DNA of 64,000 nucleotides from an uncultured Acetatifactor sp. (GCA_934436435.1 CAKSAN010000017.1:3057-67056); one strand, 5' to 3'; shown: positions 1-9,718, counted from the stretch's first letter. The notes: generated from the letters alone by a model not told the origin. Program-made: numbers and translations.

Positions 1-420
1 TGCCATTTTTTCCAGAAGTACAGCATCGCCTGCGCCGTTCTTGCCGAAGGACAGATCCTCCCCCGCCGCCACAAAACGGGTATTCATCTGTTTTGCCAGA
101 ATCTCCGTCACAAAACGCTCCGGTTCTGTGGCTGCCGTTTCTTTCGTCAGAGGGAACTCGATCAGAATATCGATCCCCAGCCGCTCGAACAGGCGTCTTT
201 TTTCCTCTCTGGTGGTCAGTTCTTTACCGTCAGACAGGCCGAACAGCACCGCCGGTGTAGGGTCAAAGGTGAACACGCACGCCGCCAGCCCGTATTTTTT
301 TCGGCCAAGAATCTCTTCCAAAAGTCTCCTGTGACCCAGATGGACTCCGTCAAATTTACCGATGGCTACCGCTGTATCTTTTTCCAGATAAAAGTCTGTT
401 GTTCCTGCAATGATTTCCAA
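1..420 (-). CDS. ribF: Bifunctional riboflavin kinase/FAD synthetase RibF, N-terminal part (cut by window edge)
   Basis: RibF makes FMN from riboflavin and then FAD. About 140 N-terminal residues lie inside the window, covering the FAD synthetase (nucleotidyltransferase) domain. The motif GKFDGVHLGHRRLLEE near the start is the ATP-binding signature of this family, and FTFDPTP follows as expected. The C-terminal flavokinase domain is beyond position 1. No in-frame ATG exists between the upstream stop and the motif; a TTG at 420-418, preceded by AGGAAA, is the best start. It follows truB by 2 bases, the usual position at the 3-prime end of the nusA-infB operon. Family assignment is secure; the TTG start is inferred. 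Confidence 0.93.
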   Translation of the reverse strand, partial: MEIIAGTTDFYLEKDTAVAIGKFDGVHLGHRRLLEEILGRKKYGLAACVFTFDPTPAVLFGLSDGKELTTREEKRRLFERLGIDILIEFPLTKETAATEPERFVTEILAKQMNTRFVAAGEDLSFGKNGAGDAVLLEKMA

Positions 421-422
421 GT

Positions 423-1337
423 CTATTTCCTGCTTTCTGTATTACTTGGGAAGATCTTCACGGGCTTGTACCATTCCTTCGTTTCATCATACACATAAAT
501 GCCCACGAAGCTGTCATCCTCTCTGTAGATGCGCACCCTCTCTCCTGCCGGATAAATGGTCTGCTCCATAGTCTGTCCCGGATAAAAAGAGTTCCCGTTA
601 TCGATCAGTTTCCGCCACTTTTCTTCCACATGGACCGCGGAAAAATCCGCAAAAATACGGTCTGTGGGAAGCAGTGCCTCCTCCAGTCTCTCCGTATCCC
701 GAAGTTCCTGTAACTGTGCCAGTGTCAGGGCATCCGCCAGCCGGAATTCTCCGACTCTGGTGCGGACAAGGCTTTGCATGGTGCCGCCGCAGCCAAGCCT
801 GGCTCCGATGTCGGCGCAGAGGCTGCGGATGTAGGTTCCCTTGGAGCACTCCACACGGAATTTTACCACGGGAAGCTTTATTTCCAGAATCTCGATCGCC
901 GGCAGATCCACATGTCTTGCCTGCCGCTCCACTTCCTTGCCGGCTCTGGCCAACTCATAGAGTTTCTTTCCGTTGACTTTCAGTGCGGAATACATGGGCG
1001 GAATCTGGTCATAGCCTCCGACGAAGCTTCCGATCACTTCACGTACCTGTCCTTCGCTCACCTCTACTTCCCGCTCTTCCAGAACGGTTCCCGTGGTGTC
1101 CTGGGTGTCCGTGATCTGTCCCAGCAAAAGTTCCGCCACATATTCCTTGGTCCTGTCTGTCAGCATTTCACATGCTCTGGTAGCACTCCCCAGACATACA
1201 GGGAGCACACCGGTAGCCTGTGGATCCAGTGTACCTGTGTGCCCTATCTTTTTCTGCCGGCAGATCCCGCGAAGCTTGGCTACCACATCATGGGAGGTAA
1301 AGCCCGCTTCCTTGTATACATTGATGATGCCGTCCAT
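423..1337 (-). CDS. truB: tRNA pseudouridine(55) synthase TruB
   Basis: Converts U55 in the T-loop of tRNAs to pseudouridine in the cytoplasm. The 304-residue length is normal. The N-terminal motif GHTGTLDPQATGVLPVCLG contains the catalytic aspartate (residue 38). KGTYIRSLCADIG is a second family motif and a PUA-like tail occupies the last 50 or so residues. The ATG overlaps the nrnA stop by one base (TAATG), so the genes are translationally coupled. TruB followed by RibF is the standard order in Bacillota. Confidence 0.97.
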   Translation of the reverse strand: MDGIINVYKEAGFTSHDVVAKLRGICRQKKIGHTGTLDPQATGVLPVCLGSATRACEMLTDRTKEYVAELLLGQITDTQDTTGTVLEEREVEVSEGQVREVIGSFVGGYDQIPPMYSALKVNGKKLYELARAGKEVERQARHVDLPAIEILEIKLPVVKFRVECSKGTYIRSLCADIGARLGCGGTMQSLVRTRVGEFRLADALTLAQLQELRDTERLEEALLPTDRIFADFSAVHVEEKWRKLIDNGNSFYPGQTMEQTIYPAGERVRIYREDDSFVGIYVYDETKEWYKPVKIFPSNTESRK

Positions 1338-2293
1338 TAATCCTGTTCTCCCCGCAATTGCTTGTCGATGTGCAGTGACAAATTGTTGACGCAGTCATGG
1401 AAGGTTCCCTTCATGGTACAGCCTGCGGCACGTACATGTCCGCCGCCTCCGAAGAAAGCTGCCACCTTCGCCACGTCCACGTTCTCATTGGAACGCATGC
1501 TGACCTTGTACTCCAGTACATTGGTCTCATACATGAAAATCGCACAATCTATGCCCTTGATATTGCGCAGCTGGTTCACGATCCCATCCAGATCTCCCGG
1601 TACCGCATTGTAGAACTCCATGGTCTTGCGATCCACCATACTTACGATGCAGAGGCCGTCCATGAAGCGAATGCTCTCCATCAGGGCTCTGCCCATGATC
1701 TGGCTCTGCAAATACGTCTTCTGGTAAAAACTTTCCTCGATCAGCTTCGGGAAATCGAATCCGAAGGAGATCAGAAACGCTGCCGCCTGTAATGTCTCCG
1801 GTGTGGTATTGGAATACTGGAATACGCCGGTATCGTGAATGATGCCGGTGTACAGAGCTTCCGCAATATCCTTGTCAATGAGTTCCACATCCATGATATG
1901 ATACAGTACCTCGCAGGCACTGCCCACTTCGGGACGGACCAGATTTACATCACCGCAGCCGGAATTGCTGATATGATGATCAATGTTGATCTTCCTTTTC
2001 GCATTTTGAAAATATTTTTCCGCATCTCCCAGTCGGTCCCCGCTGCAATCCAGTGCAAAATATACATCAAAAGGATCCTGCTCGGGACACTCGGTGTGAA
2101 TCTCATCGTATCCTTTCAGATAGGAAAACTCTTCGGAAGGTTTCTGCAAATACACGGTAACTTCCGCTTCGGGAAGGAGCTTACGCAGGTACATCTGTAA
2201 GGACAGACATACACCCACACAGTCTCCGTCGGGACGAATGTGTCCGCTGATGCCGATCTTTTTCGCGCCCAGACATTCTTCACGCAAATCCAT
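1337..2293 (-). CDS. nrnA: DHH-family phosphoesterase, NrnA-type (nanoRNase/pAp phosphatase)
   Basis: NrnA proteins degrade 2-5 nt RNAs and remove the 3-prime phosphate from pAp, using two metal ions. The 318-residue protein has the DHH motif set: GHIRPDGDCVG near residue 17, the metal ligand region ALDCSG, INIDHHISN near residue 103, and the DHHA1 substrate loop GGGGHVRAAG near residue 283. It starts one base into the rbfA stop (2293) and ends one base into truB, a tightly packed operon position typical of clostridia. I infer nanoRNase/pAp activity from family membership; substrate preference varies inside the family. Confidence 0.92.
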   Translation of the reverse strand: MDLREECLGAKKIGISGHIRPDGDCVGVCLSLQMYLRKLLPEAEVTVYLQKPSEEFSYLKGYDEIHTECPEQDPFDVYFALDCSGDRLGDAEKYFQNAKRKINIDHHISNSGCGDVNLVRPEVGSACEVLYHIMDVELIDKDIAEALYTGIIHDTGVFQYSNTTPETLQAAAFLISFGFDFPKLIEESFYQKTYLQSQIMGRALMESIRFMDGLCIVSMVDRKTMEFYNAVPGDLDGIVNQLRNIKGIDCAIFMYETNVLEYKVSMRSNENVDVAKVAAFFGGGGHVRAAGCTMKGTFHDCVNNLSLHIDKQLRGEQD

Positions 2294-2715
2294 TACTCGT
2301 CACCTTCCTCTGTTTCTTCGGTAGTTTCCACAACTTCATTTTCCGGCTTCTGTGCCTGTTCGTCCGCAGCAATGACCTCATCGATCTTGTGGGACATGTT
2401 GACACCGTACTCAATGGACTGATCCATCACGAAAGTGATGTCCGGAGTATTGCGCAGATTGATGGTACGAGCCAGTTCTCTGCGGATAAAGCCTTCGGCG
2501 CTCTTCAGTCCCTGCAAGGTGGACTTTCTCGTTTCCTCGTCCCCCAGCACGCTGATCCATGCCTTACAGCTCTTCAGATCCGGTGCCACTTCCACAGCGA
2601 CCACACTGGTCCAGGGACTGATCCGGGGGTCCTTTAAACCACCCCGGATGATCTCTGCCAGAACGCGCTGTACTTCCCCGTTGACACGGGTATTTTTCAC
2701 ACTATTCTTTCTCAT
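2293..2715 (-). CDS. rbfA: 30S ribosome-binding factor RbfA
   Basis: RbfA is a small KH-type protein needed for late maturation of the 30S subunit and 16S rRNA 5-prime end processing. The 140-residue product shows the typical N-terminus with VNGEVQRVLAEII, then DPRISPWTSVVAVEVAPDLKSCKAWISV and the C-terminal core INLRNTPDITFVMDQSIEYG. A strongly acidic tail (many Glu, about 25 residues) extends the C-terminus; such tails vary between species. It lies 120 bases downstream of infB, with hairpins in that gap, and its stop overlaps the nrnA start. Confidence 0.96.
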   Translation of the reverse strand: MRKNSVKNTRVNGEVQRVLAEIIRGGLKDPRISPWTSVVAVEVAPDLKSCKAWISVLGDEETRKSTLQGLKSAEGFIRRELARTINLRNTPDITFVMDQSIEYGVNMSHKIDEVIAADEQAQKPENEVVETTEETEEGDE

Positions 2716-2755
2716 TCTTATTCCTTCTTAAATAACTAACGAAATCCAAGCCACC

Positions 2756-2780
2756 GGAAGAATCGTTAAACGATTCTTCC
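2756..2780 (-). promoter_or_regulatory. Intercistronic hairpin between infB and rbfA
   Basis: GGAAGAATCG (2756-2765) and CGATTCTTCC (2771-2780) form a perfect 10-bp stem with a 5-base loop. No run of T follows on the minus strand, so it is not a clear terminator. A second inverted repeat, CGCTAAAG at 2781-2788 with CTTTAGCG at 2834-2841, overlaps the infB stop. Together they probably mark an mRNA processing or stability site that separates the long infB message from rbfA. Confidence 0.5.
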
Positions 2781-2835
2781 CGCTAAAGCTATAGAATATC
2801 TTAGGTGTGGTATTTTCACGCCTTAGATGTTCTCT

Positions 2836-5800
2836 TTAGCGTGGTACTTCTACCATGATGTAGGCTTCTACGATATCCAGCTCCTGCATCTTGTCAAAGC
2901 CTTCGAATACAAGACCACACTCATATCCTGCCTTAACTTCCTTCACATCATCCTTGAATCTCTTCAAGGAAGCCAGGTTGCCCTCGAAGATCTGCTCGCC
3001 CTCACGGGTGATACGAACCTTACAGCCTCTCTGGAACACACCGTCCAGAACATAGGAACCTGCGATGTTACCAATAGCGGATGCCTTGAAGATCTGACGA
3101 ACTTCCGCATGACCGATGACCTTCTCCTCGTATACGGGATCCAGCATACCCTTCATGGCAGCTTCCACATCTTCGATGGCCTGATAGATGACCTTGTACA
3201 GACGTACATCCACGCCCTCTCTCTCTGCGGTTGCCTTGGCAGTCGCATCGGGACGAACGTTGAATCCGATGATGATCGCATTGGACGCACTTGCCAGAGA
3301 CACGTCGGACTCATTGATGGCACCTACGCCGCCGTGGATACATTTTACTACTACTTCCTCATTGGACAGCTTCATCAGGGACTGTTTTACAGCCTCAACA
3401 CTACCCTGTACGTCAGCCTTGACGATCAGGTTCAGTTCCTTCAGATTACCTTCCTGGATCTGGCTGAACAGATCATCCAGGGACATTCTGCCCTTGGTCT
3501 CTTCCAGCATCTTCTCCTTGTTCTGTGCCAGATAGGTCTCTGCATAGGATTTTGCTGTCTTATCATTATCATGTGCCAGGAATACTTCACCGGCACTGGG
3601 AACGTCGGACAGACCCAGGATCTCTACAGGAGTAGAAGGTCCTGCTTCCTTGACTCTGCGTCCCTTATCATCGATCATGGCTCTTACCTTACCGTGGGCC
3701 ACACCTGCGGAGATGAAGTCTCCCACATGCAGGGTACCCTTCTGTACCAGTACGGTAGCCACAGGACCACGTCCCTTATCCAGCTCTGCCTCGATGACCA
3801 GACCTCTTGCTTTTCTCTTGGGGTTGGCCTTGAGTTCCATAATATCTGCGGTCAGCAGGATCATGTCAAGCAGCTGGTCGATACCTTCGCCGCTCTTTGC
3901 GGATACGGGTGCAAATACGGTGCTTCCGCCCCAGTCCTCGGGGATCAGCTCGTACTCTGCCAGCTCCTGTTTTACACGGTCAATGTTGGCTGAGGGCTTA
4001 TCGATCTTGTTCACTGCCACGATGATCTCAACGCCTGCTGCCTTTGCATGGTTGATAGCCTCTACGGTCTGGGGCATTACGCCGTCGTCCGCTGCTACTA
4101 CCAGAATTGCAATGTCGGTAGCGTTGGCACCACGCATACGCATAGCGGTAAATGCTTCGTGTCCGGGAGTATCCAGGAAAGTAATCTTACGGTCTCCCAC
4201 ATTTACAGTATAAGCACCGATGTGCTGGGTGATACCACCAGCCTCACGGTCGGTTACATTGGTCTTACGGATGGCATCCAGCAGGGAAGTCTTACCATGG
4301 TCAACGTGACCCATAACGCAGATTACGGGAGGTCTCTCCACCAGATCTTCCTCTTTCTCTTCGTCTTCCTTCAGCAGCTCTTCGATGACATCGACCTTGA
4401 CCTCTTTTTCACAGAGAATATCATACTCCATGGCGATGTTCTCTGCGTCCTCATAAGAGATCTCCTGGTTCACGGTTACGACCTTGCCCTCCAGGAACAG
4501 CTTCTTGATGATGACTGCGGGCTGTAACTTCATCTTCTCTGCCAGCTCTTTGATGGTGATGGTCTCAGGCAGCACGATCACCTTGATCTGCTCCTCCTGT
4601 ACCTCTTCCTTCTTCTTTTCCGGCTTGATGAAGCGTCCGGGCTTGTTCTTCAGTGCATCCTCGTCCTCGTAGATATGGTCCTTCTTGGAACGCTTGTTGT
4701 CCTTCTCCTGGCTGAAACGTCTCTTTTCATCTTCGCGCTTCTTCTCAAGATCTTTGCCTGCAGGTTCCGGAGCGAAGCCCTTATTCTGTCTGTTATCTCC
4801 GAATCGATTACCCGATCCGCCATTGCTTCTTCCGTCGCGGCCGTTATTGCCGTAACCGCGCTCACCGTTGCCCATGCCGCGGCGATCACCCTGGCCGCCT
4901 TCCATACCCGGACGACCCTGTTTGTTAAATCCGCCTCCCTGAGGTCTGCCATTGCCCATGCCTCCTCTGCCTGCATTTGCACCGCCCTGACGGTTACCCT
5001 GACCGTAGCCGCCCTGACGATTATCACGATTGCCGTCTCTGTTATCACGGTTGTAACCGCCCTGACCACGATCGTTCTGTCCACGGTTGTCACGATTGTT
5101 CTGACCGTAACCACCCTGACGGTTATCGCGGTTGTCACGATTACCGTTCTGAGGTCTGTTGTCTGCCGGTCTTGTCTGTGCCGTATTCTGTGTATTCTGA
5201 GGTGTCTGTGCCTGAGCAGCTACGGTATTCTGTGTTGTCTGCTCCTTTACAGGGGCCTGTGCTGCGGGCTTTTTCGCAGGCTGCTGCCCCTTATTGCCGG
5301 GGACCATTGCCACACTGGGTGTCGGTGACGGCGGGGTCAGCGGTTTGATGGGACGTACCGGTGCCTGGGACTGCACACGATTACCGTAGGAATTATTCTG
5401 GTATCTGTTATTCTGTCCCTGATTCGGGCGCTGGCCGCCGGCAGTTCTCTGTCCCTGTCCGTTCTGACCACCCTGACGCTGTCCGGGCATCTTGGAATTC
5501 TGAGGGTTGCTTACGAAAATGATCTTTTTCTTCTTTTTCGTCTCCTCCGGGGCTTTGGTCTCCTCGGAAACTTTCGTTTCCGGAGCCTTCGCTTCCCCTG
5601 CAGGTGCCTGTGTCTTTTCCTCTGCGGGCTTTGCGCTTTCGGTCTTTACCTGTGTTTCCTCCGCTGCGGGTGCCGCTGCTTTTTTCTTTCCAAGGCTGTT
5701 ACGCACCAGTGCTGCCGCATCCTCTTCCAGAGAGCTCTGTGCTGCCTTCGCCTCAATTCCTTTTTCCTGTAAAAAACTTAATATATCCTTACTCTGTAGT

Positions 5801-5841
5801 TCCAATTCTTTTGCGAGTTCATGTACTTTGATTTTCGCCAT
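2836..5841 (-). CDS. infB: Translation initiation factor IF-2
   Basis: IF-2 is the GTPase that places initiator tRNA on the ribosome and promotes subunit joining. The product is about 1001 residues. An IF2_N domain begins at [13 protein letters not shown]. Residues of roughly 90-390 are a low-complexity linker rich in Gln, Asn, Arg, Gly and Asp ([14 protein letters not shown] repeats, densest at about 227-350). The G domain follows with GHVDHGKT near residue 510, DTPGHE and NKIDK, and then the C-terminal beta-barrels. I use the ATG at 5841 rather than the one at 5853, because GGAGGAA between them is the ribosome binding site. It follows ylxQ by 17 bases. Confidence 0.98.
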   Translation of the reverse strand: MAKIKVHELAKELELQSKDILSFLQEKGIEAKAAQSSLEEDAAALVRNSLGKKKAAAPAAEETQVKTESAKPAEEKTQAPAGEAKAPETKVSEETKAPEETKKKKKIIFVSNPQNSKMPGQRQGGQNGQGQRTAGGQRPNQGQNNRYQNNSYGNRVQSQAPVRPIKPLTPPSPTPSVAMVPGNKGQQPAKKPAAQAPVKEQTTQNTVAAQAQTPQNTQNTAQTRPADNRPQNGNRDNRDNRQGGYGQNNRDNRGQNDRGQGGYNRDNRDGNRDNRQGGYGQGNRQGGANAGRGGMGNGRPQGGGFNKQGRPGMEGGQGDRRGMGNGERGYGNNGRDGRSNGGSGNRFGDNRQNKGFAPEPAGKDLEKKREDEKRRFSQEKDNKRSKKDHIYEDEDALKNKPGRFIKPEKKKEEVQEEQIKVIVLPETITIKELAEKMKLQPAVIIKKLFLEGKVVTVNQEISYEDAENIAMEYDILCEKEVKVDVIEELLKEDEEKEEDLVERPPVICVMGHVDHGKTSLLDAIRKTNVTDREAGGITQHIGAYTVNVGDRKITFLDTPGHEAFTAMRMRGANATDIAILVVAADDGVMPQTVEAINHAKAAGVEIIVAVNKIDKPSANIDRVKQELAEYELIPEDWGGSTVFAPVSAKSGEGIDQLLDMILLTADIMELKANPKRKARGLVIEAELDKGRGPVATVLVQKGTLHVGDFISAGVAHGKVRAMIDDKGRRVKEAGPSTPVEILGLSDVPSAGEVFLAHDNDKTAKSYAETYLAQNKEKMLEETKGRMSLDDLFSQIQEGNLKELNLIVKADVQGSVEAVKQSLMKLSNEEVVVKCIHGGVGAINESDVSLASASNAIIIGFNVRPDATAKATAEREGVDVRLYKVIYQAIEDVEAAMKGMLDPVYEEKVIGHAEVRQIFKASAIGNIAGSYVLDGVFQRGCKVRITREGEQIFEGNLASLKRFKDDVKEVKAGYECGLVFEGFDKMQELDIVEAYIMVEVPR

Positions 5842-5858
5842 GCTTTCCTCCATTCTGC

Positions 5859-6176
5859 CTAACCGGGCAAATTCGCTTCCAACTGCTTGATGAGTGCATC
5901 TGCCAGTCCCGCATCACACACACCTACCGAAGATCTCAAATCCCGGCCGATGGCCCAGCCGAGTTCTTCCTTCGTGCCATATTCATATACCGGGACTTCA
6001 TAATAGGAACATTTGTCGTGAAACAACTTTTTCGTATTGGCTGATGCATCCTCTGCAACGATCACCAACATGGCAGAACCTTTCTTCACAGCGTCCTCCG
6101 TCTGGAATTCACCGCTTACCAGGTTACGCCCCCTCATCGCAAGTCCCAAAAGGGAATAAATCTTATTCTGTTTCAA
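5859..6176 (-). CDS. L7Ae/L30e-family RNA-binding protein YlxQ
   Basis: YlxQ-type proteins are small L7Ae-fold kink-turn RNA binders. Residues [22 protein letters not shown] and [13 protein letters not shown] match the family. An ATG at 6206 would overlap ylxR by 44 bases. A TTG at 6176-6174, directly before KQNKIYSLL and 10 bases after GGAG, fits the usual family N-terminus much better and gives about 105 residues. It sits between ylxR and infB as in most Bacillota. The exact RNA target is not known from the sequence. Confidence 0.88.
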   Translation of the reverse strand: MKQNKIYSLLGLAMRGRNLVSGEFQTEDAVKKGSAMLVIVAEDASANTKKLFHDKCSYYEVPVYEYGTKEELGWAIGRDLRSSVGVCDAGLADALIKQLEANLPG

Positions 6177-6435
6177 GCTGATCAAACTCCTTTTCCAGCG
6201 TATCATATACCTCAGGAGAAATACTCATCTTGAAAGAACGCTCTAATCCTTTATTCTTCCGGGCTTTTTGCAGGCATTCCTTCTGTCTGCATATATATGC
6301 GCCGCGTCCGTTTTTTTTGCCGGTTGCATCCAGACATATTTCATCTTCCGGTGTCTTCAGGACACGCAGCATTTCCTTTTTGCCTTTCATTTCTCCGCAG
6401 CCTACGCACTGCCTCAGTGGAATCTTTTTTGCCAT
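6163..6435 (-). CDS. rnpM: YlxR-family RNA-binding protein (RnpM)
   Basis: The 90-residue product carries the YlxR (DUF448) signature: RQCVGCGEMKGKKEMLRV at the N-terminus and GRGAYICRQKECL in the middle, followed by a basic KNKGLERSFK segment. In Bacillus this protein has been reported to bind and modulate RNase P, hence the name RnpM. It follows nusA by 3 bases and overlaps the ylxQ start by 14 bases, the conserved nusA-ylxR-ylxQ-infB order. Confidence 0.93.
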   Translation of the reverse strand: MAKKIPLRQCVGCGEMKGKKEMLRVLKTPEDEICLDATGKKNGRGAYICRQKECLQKARKNKGLERSFKMSISPEVYDTLEKEFDQLETE

Positions 6436-6438
6436 TGA

Positions 6439-7563
6439 TTATTCCTGCTCTCCATCAAAATCGTCTACGGTATCATCTTCGTAATCATCCACATAGTCCT
6501 CATAACGGAAACCGGGAGCATCCTTGGCCTGCGTCTCGGACTTGATGTCGATCTTGTAACCGGTCAGTCTTGCTGCCAGTCTTGCGTTCTGACCTTCCTT
6601 ACCGATGGCCAGGGACAGCTGATAATCGGGTACGACTACCTTGGCGGTCTTCTCGTCGGGATCTGCGAATACTGCTACGATCTTGGCAGGAGAAAGTGCA
6701 TTCTGGATCAGGTTACCGGGGTTCTCATCCCAGTTCACGATATCGATCTTCTCACCGCGCAGCTCCTCTACAATAGCATTGACACGGGCTCCGTTCATAC
6801 CTACGCAGGCACCGACGGCATCTACGTTGGGGTTATTGCTCCATACAGCGATCTTGGTACGGCTTCCGGCCTCTCTGGCAATACTCTTGATCTCTACGGT
6901 GCCGTCCTTGATCTCGGTAACTTCGGACTCAAACAGTCTCTTTACCAGTTCCGGATGGGTACGGCTGACATTGATGCGGGGTCCCTTCGGGGTGTTCTTT
7001 ACTTCCACGATATAGACCTTGATGCGCTCGGTGGGTTTAAATACCTCGCCCTTTACCTGCTCGTTCTCAGTCAGCATGGCATCTGCCTTACCCAGGTTGA
7101 TACTGATGTTCTTGCCTACATAACGCTGTACCACGCCGGTAACAACGTCTTTTTCCTTCTCGTAGTACTGGTTGTAGATCACGCTTCTCTCTTCCTCGCG
7201 GATCTTCTGTAAGATCACATTCTTGGCATTCTGGGTAGCGATACGTCCAAACTCCTTGGACTTGATCTCTACATGGATCATGTCGCCCACCTGTGCTTTC
7301 TTGGAGATCTCCTGCGCATCCTCCAGAGCGATCTGCAGGCAGTCATCCTCCACATCATCCTTCGTGGGTACGACTTCCTTCTCTGCATATACCAGGAAAT
7401 CGCAGGTCTCTCTATTGATCTCCACATGGACATTATCAGCCTTTCCAAAATGATTCTTGCAGGCTGTCATAAGGGAGTTTTCAATGGCTTCAAACAAGGT
7501 CTCCTTGCTGATTTCCTTCTCCTTCTCCAGAATATCCAGTGCCTCCATTAATTCCTTATTCAT
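6439..7563 (-). CDS. nusA: Transcription termination/antitermination protein NusA
   Basis: NusA binds RNA polymerase and nascent RNA and affects pausing and termination. The product (374 residues) has the N-terminal polymerase-binding domain (MNKELMEALDILEKEK...), an S1 domain around residues 130-200, and two KH domains: NVDAVGACVGMNGARV in KH1 and SLAIGKEGQNARLAARLTG in KH2. The C-terminus ends with a short acidic tail and lacks the extra repeats of the enterobacterial form, as normal for Bacillota. The ATG at 7563 is preferred because GGAGG lies just upstream; the ATG at 7575 precedes that site. Confidence 0.97.
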   Translation of the reverse strand: MNKELMEALDILEKEKEISKETLFEAIENSLMTACKNHFGKADNVHVEINRETCDFLVYAEKEVVPTKDDVEDDCLQIALEDAQEISKKAQVGDMIHVEIKSKEFGRIATQNAKNVILQKIREEERSVIYNQYYEKEKDVVTGVVQRYVGKNISINLGKADAMLTENEQVKGEVFKPTERIKVYIVEVKNTPKGPRINVSRTHPELVKRLFESEVTEIKDGTVEIKSIAREAGSRTKIAVWSNNPNVDAVGACVGMNGARVNAIVEELRGEKIDIVNWDENPGNLIQNALSPAKIVAVFADPDEKTAKVVVPDYQLSLAIGKEGQNARLAARLTGYKIDIKSETQAKDAPGFRYEDYVDDYEDDTVDDFDGEQE

Positions 7564-7615
7564 CATTTCCTCCATTCCGGCTTTCGCCTTTTCTTAGTGT
7601 ATGGTTTCTTCTTAA

Positions 7616-8080
7616 TTAAAAATCCAGTGCAAGACGGATCAGGGCAATGTCTGTTCTGGCAAAAGTTCTTGGGGTGCCCTCTTCCGTAATAGTGATGTTA
7701 TCCGCATCGAAGCTGTCCAGGATTCCGGAAAATTCCTTGCATTTGTCAATGGGCTTAAACAGTTTGATCTCTACTTCTTCGCCGATGCTCTTCTGCAAAT
7801 GCTTATCTTTTTTCAGCGTTCTTCCCAGTCCCGGACTGCTGACTTCCAGAATATACGCATCCGGAATAAAATCCGCCTTGTCCAGAGCTTCGGATAATGC
7901 TCTGCTGACATTCTCGCAATCCAGAATGTTCACACCTTCCGGCTTGTCAATGTAGGCTCTCAGGTAATAGTCACTGCCTTCCTTTACATACTCCACATCG
8001 TAGATCTCCACCCGGTTGGCCTCTGCGATGGGCGTAAGCAGTTCTTCGGTTCTGCTTTCATAGTCCTCTCGTTTGGACAT
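7616..8080 (-). CDS. rimP: Ribosome maturation factor RimP
   Basis: RimP assists 30S maturation. The 154-residue product has the RimP N-terminal domain (EIYDVEYVKEGSDYYLRAYIDKPEGVNILDCENVSRALSE, split here only as an example of family-like sequence) followed by LEVSSPGLGRTLKK, the most conserved family motif, and a small SH3-like C-terminal domain. It is the first gene of the operon, with AAAGGAGGG just upstream of its ATG and a consensus promoter about 100 bases farther up. Confidence 0.96.
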   Translation of the reverse strand: MSKREDYESRTEELLTPIAEANRVEIYDVEYVKEGSDYYLRAYIDKPEGVNILDCENVSRALSEALDKADFIPDAYILEVSSPGLGRTLKKDKHLQKSIGEEVEIKLFKPIDKCKEFSGILDSFDADNITITEEGTPRTFARTDIALIRLALDF

Positions 8081-8125
8081 GTATGCCCTCCTTTACTTAT
8101 AGGAACCATCATTACAACAACAAGA

Positions 8126-8148
8126 AAGAGTGGCACGCGTCCACTCTT
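8126..8148 (-). promoter_or_regulatory. Hairpin in the rimP leader
   Basis: AAGAGTGG (8126-8133) and CCACTCTT (8141-8148) form a perfect 8-bp stem with a 7-base loop in the untranslated leader, between the promoter and the rimP ribosome binding site. On the minus strand it is followed by TTTCTTGTTGTTG, a weak T-rich tail. It could be a transcript-stabilising element or a weak attenuator. No known riboswitch is recognised. Confidence 0.5.
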
Positions 8149-8177
8149 ACTCTAGTAATCATCTTTAAACTATACAC

Positions 8178-8206
8178 AGTATAGACCCTGTGTGAAAAAA
8201 TGTCAA
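8178..8206 (-). promoter_or_regulatory. Promoter of the rimP-nusA-infB operon
   Basis: On the minus strand TTGACA (8206-8201) and TATACT (8183-8178) are separated by exactly 17 bases. This is an almost perfect vegetative sigma-A promoter, fitting a highly expressed translation operon. The transcript would begin near 8171. Confidence 0.88.
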
Positions 8207-8224
8207 GGGGTATTGTACGCGAAG

Positions 8225-9718
8225 TCAATCCAGCACAGCGCCGCCCCATTCCACCACCGTAAAGCCGCTGCGGATGATGGGTTCGATCTCCGGCTCCGTT
8301 ATCTCACCGCCGTCGTATCTCGCAAAGCCGAACCAGATACGATAAATGCTGTCCGGTTCCACAGAGAAGTCTACCGGCATCGCTTCATCCACCACATCTG
8401 TCAGGATCGGATACATCACATAGTCCTCTCCCTCCTCAAGGTAGACACTCCAATACTCGATAAAATCCTGAATCTCCTGCTCGTTGAAGCCATAGTTCTC
8501 CAGAACAAGACGATAGGTCTCCTCCCTCTCGTCTGCCATGACGACAAAGCCCTCCTCCGTCTGGAAGAAGGATGCCATCGTATTGCTCTCGTAGAACAGA
8601 TACCCCTGCTTCTCCCCATCGGCGGTACAGAGCATGCCGTCGGGCTGCGCCGTAACGGTCCATCCGTTTCCGTATTCCGGCTCGGATTTCGTCACAAGAT
8701 TCGGATAGGCAAAGCGAACCGAAACCTCCGTCTCCTCTGTCGGATAGAGATAGATATTCGGCTTCTTCGCCTCCACATTATTCGGCATGGCGTTATTGTT
8801 CTTTTTCTGGTAGTTCAGGAGCCAGTCCCGCAGCCATTCAAATTCCTTCTCGCGCCCCTCACCGACCATCTGGGCATACAGATACACCCGGTCCCAATAC
8901 AACTTATCCCTGTATTCCTCCGCTGTCATTTCCTCGGAATCCAGAAAGCCGTAATGCCGCAACGCATCCCGTCCATCGTAGCCCATCAGATCCATATATA
9001 CTGTCTGTAAGCCTGCTGTGTAAAATTCATACCCGCGAACAGCAAGGTTTGGCGGCAGCCATTTGATGATCGGATGATTCTGCCGGAAGTCATATAGATT
9101 ATTTATATAGTTCGATACATACGGATGGCGGAGCACTCCTGAAGCAAGTCCCGCTGCCACACTTGCCCCCTCTGCTATGGGATTATCAACATATCCCCAG
9201 CCAAATGACATATTATCCAACGAAGAAGTCACCGTATCCATTACCGGATTGGAAGCATACGGACTGGTCATAATGTTTTGGTAATTGTTCCAAAGTCCGT
9301 TGCCGGTATTAGCAATCGTACCGGCGATCCCTATGGACTTTACCCATGAAGTGCCTGCATTGGTATAAGAGAACCCCAATTCCAGCAGATCCGATCCGTA
9401 TCCGATTGCCTGGTCGTAAGCGGCTCCTCCCAGAATACCGGTCCAGCTGTCCCCGTTGCCGATGTCATACGCACAATCAGCGGCAAAATGGTAGGCGGAA
9501 GTGCCTGTTGCCCAGTCTACTGTCGCGTTATAGGAATCCCTCACATAATCCATCCCCTGCTGCAGGATGTTTCTGGGGGAGGAGTAGTTCACCGTCGACC
9601 GGTCTCCATCGCTGCCCGCCTCTCCCCTGGCCTGCACCTTATTCGGCACAAGTGCTGCTATCACCAGGGTAACCGCACACAGCGAAACAATTAATGTTCT
9701 AACCGTCCTCTTTCTCAT
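8225..9718 (-). CDS. Secreted protein with C-terminal KPxIYLYP...GFTVVEWGG domain, function unknown
   Basis: The 497-residue product begins with a signal peptide (basic MRKRTVR, hydrophobic core to about residue 26, likely cleavage after VQA). The middle is not recognised. From about residue 318 there is a domain starting KPNIYLYPTEETEVSVRF and ending GFTVVEWGG, which I recall from many uncharacterised exported Bacillota proteins; it also contains EYGNGWTVTAQPDG. It is the last gene of a three-gene unit: its ATG overlaps the stop of the TPR gene upstream (ATGA at 9715-9718). Role unknown; likely extracellular or wall-associated. Confidence 0.8.
   Translation of the reverse strand: MRKRTVRTLIVSLCAVTLVIAALVPNKVQARGEAGSDGDRSTVNYSSPRNILQQGMDYVRDSYNATVDWATGTSAYHFAADCAYDIGNGDSWTGILGGAAYDQAIGYGSDLLELGFSYTNAGTSWVKSIGIAGTIANTGNGLWNNYQNIMTSPYASNPVMDTVTSSLDNMSFGWGYVDNPIAEGASVAAGLASGVLRHPYVSNYINNLYDFRQNHPIIKWLPPNLAVRGYEFYTAGLQTVYMDLMGYDGRDALRHYGFLDSEEMTAEEYRDKLYWDRVYLYAQMVGEGREKEFEWLRDWLLNYQKKNNNAMPNNVEAKKPNIYLYPTEETEVSVRFAYPNLVTKSEPEYGNGWTVTAQPDGMLCTADGEKQGYLFYESNTMASFFQTEEGFVVMADEREETYRLVLENYGFNEQEIQDFIEYWSVYLEEGEDYVMYPILTDVVDEAMPVDFSVEPDSIYRIWFGFARYDGGEITEPEIEPIIRSGFTVVEWGGAVLD

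Noticed and set aside
4650-5348. Overlapping frames on both strands within infB
   Set aside because: They arise from the repetitive linker codons of IF-2 and have no independent start signals or family features.
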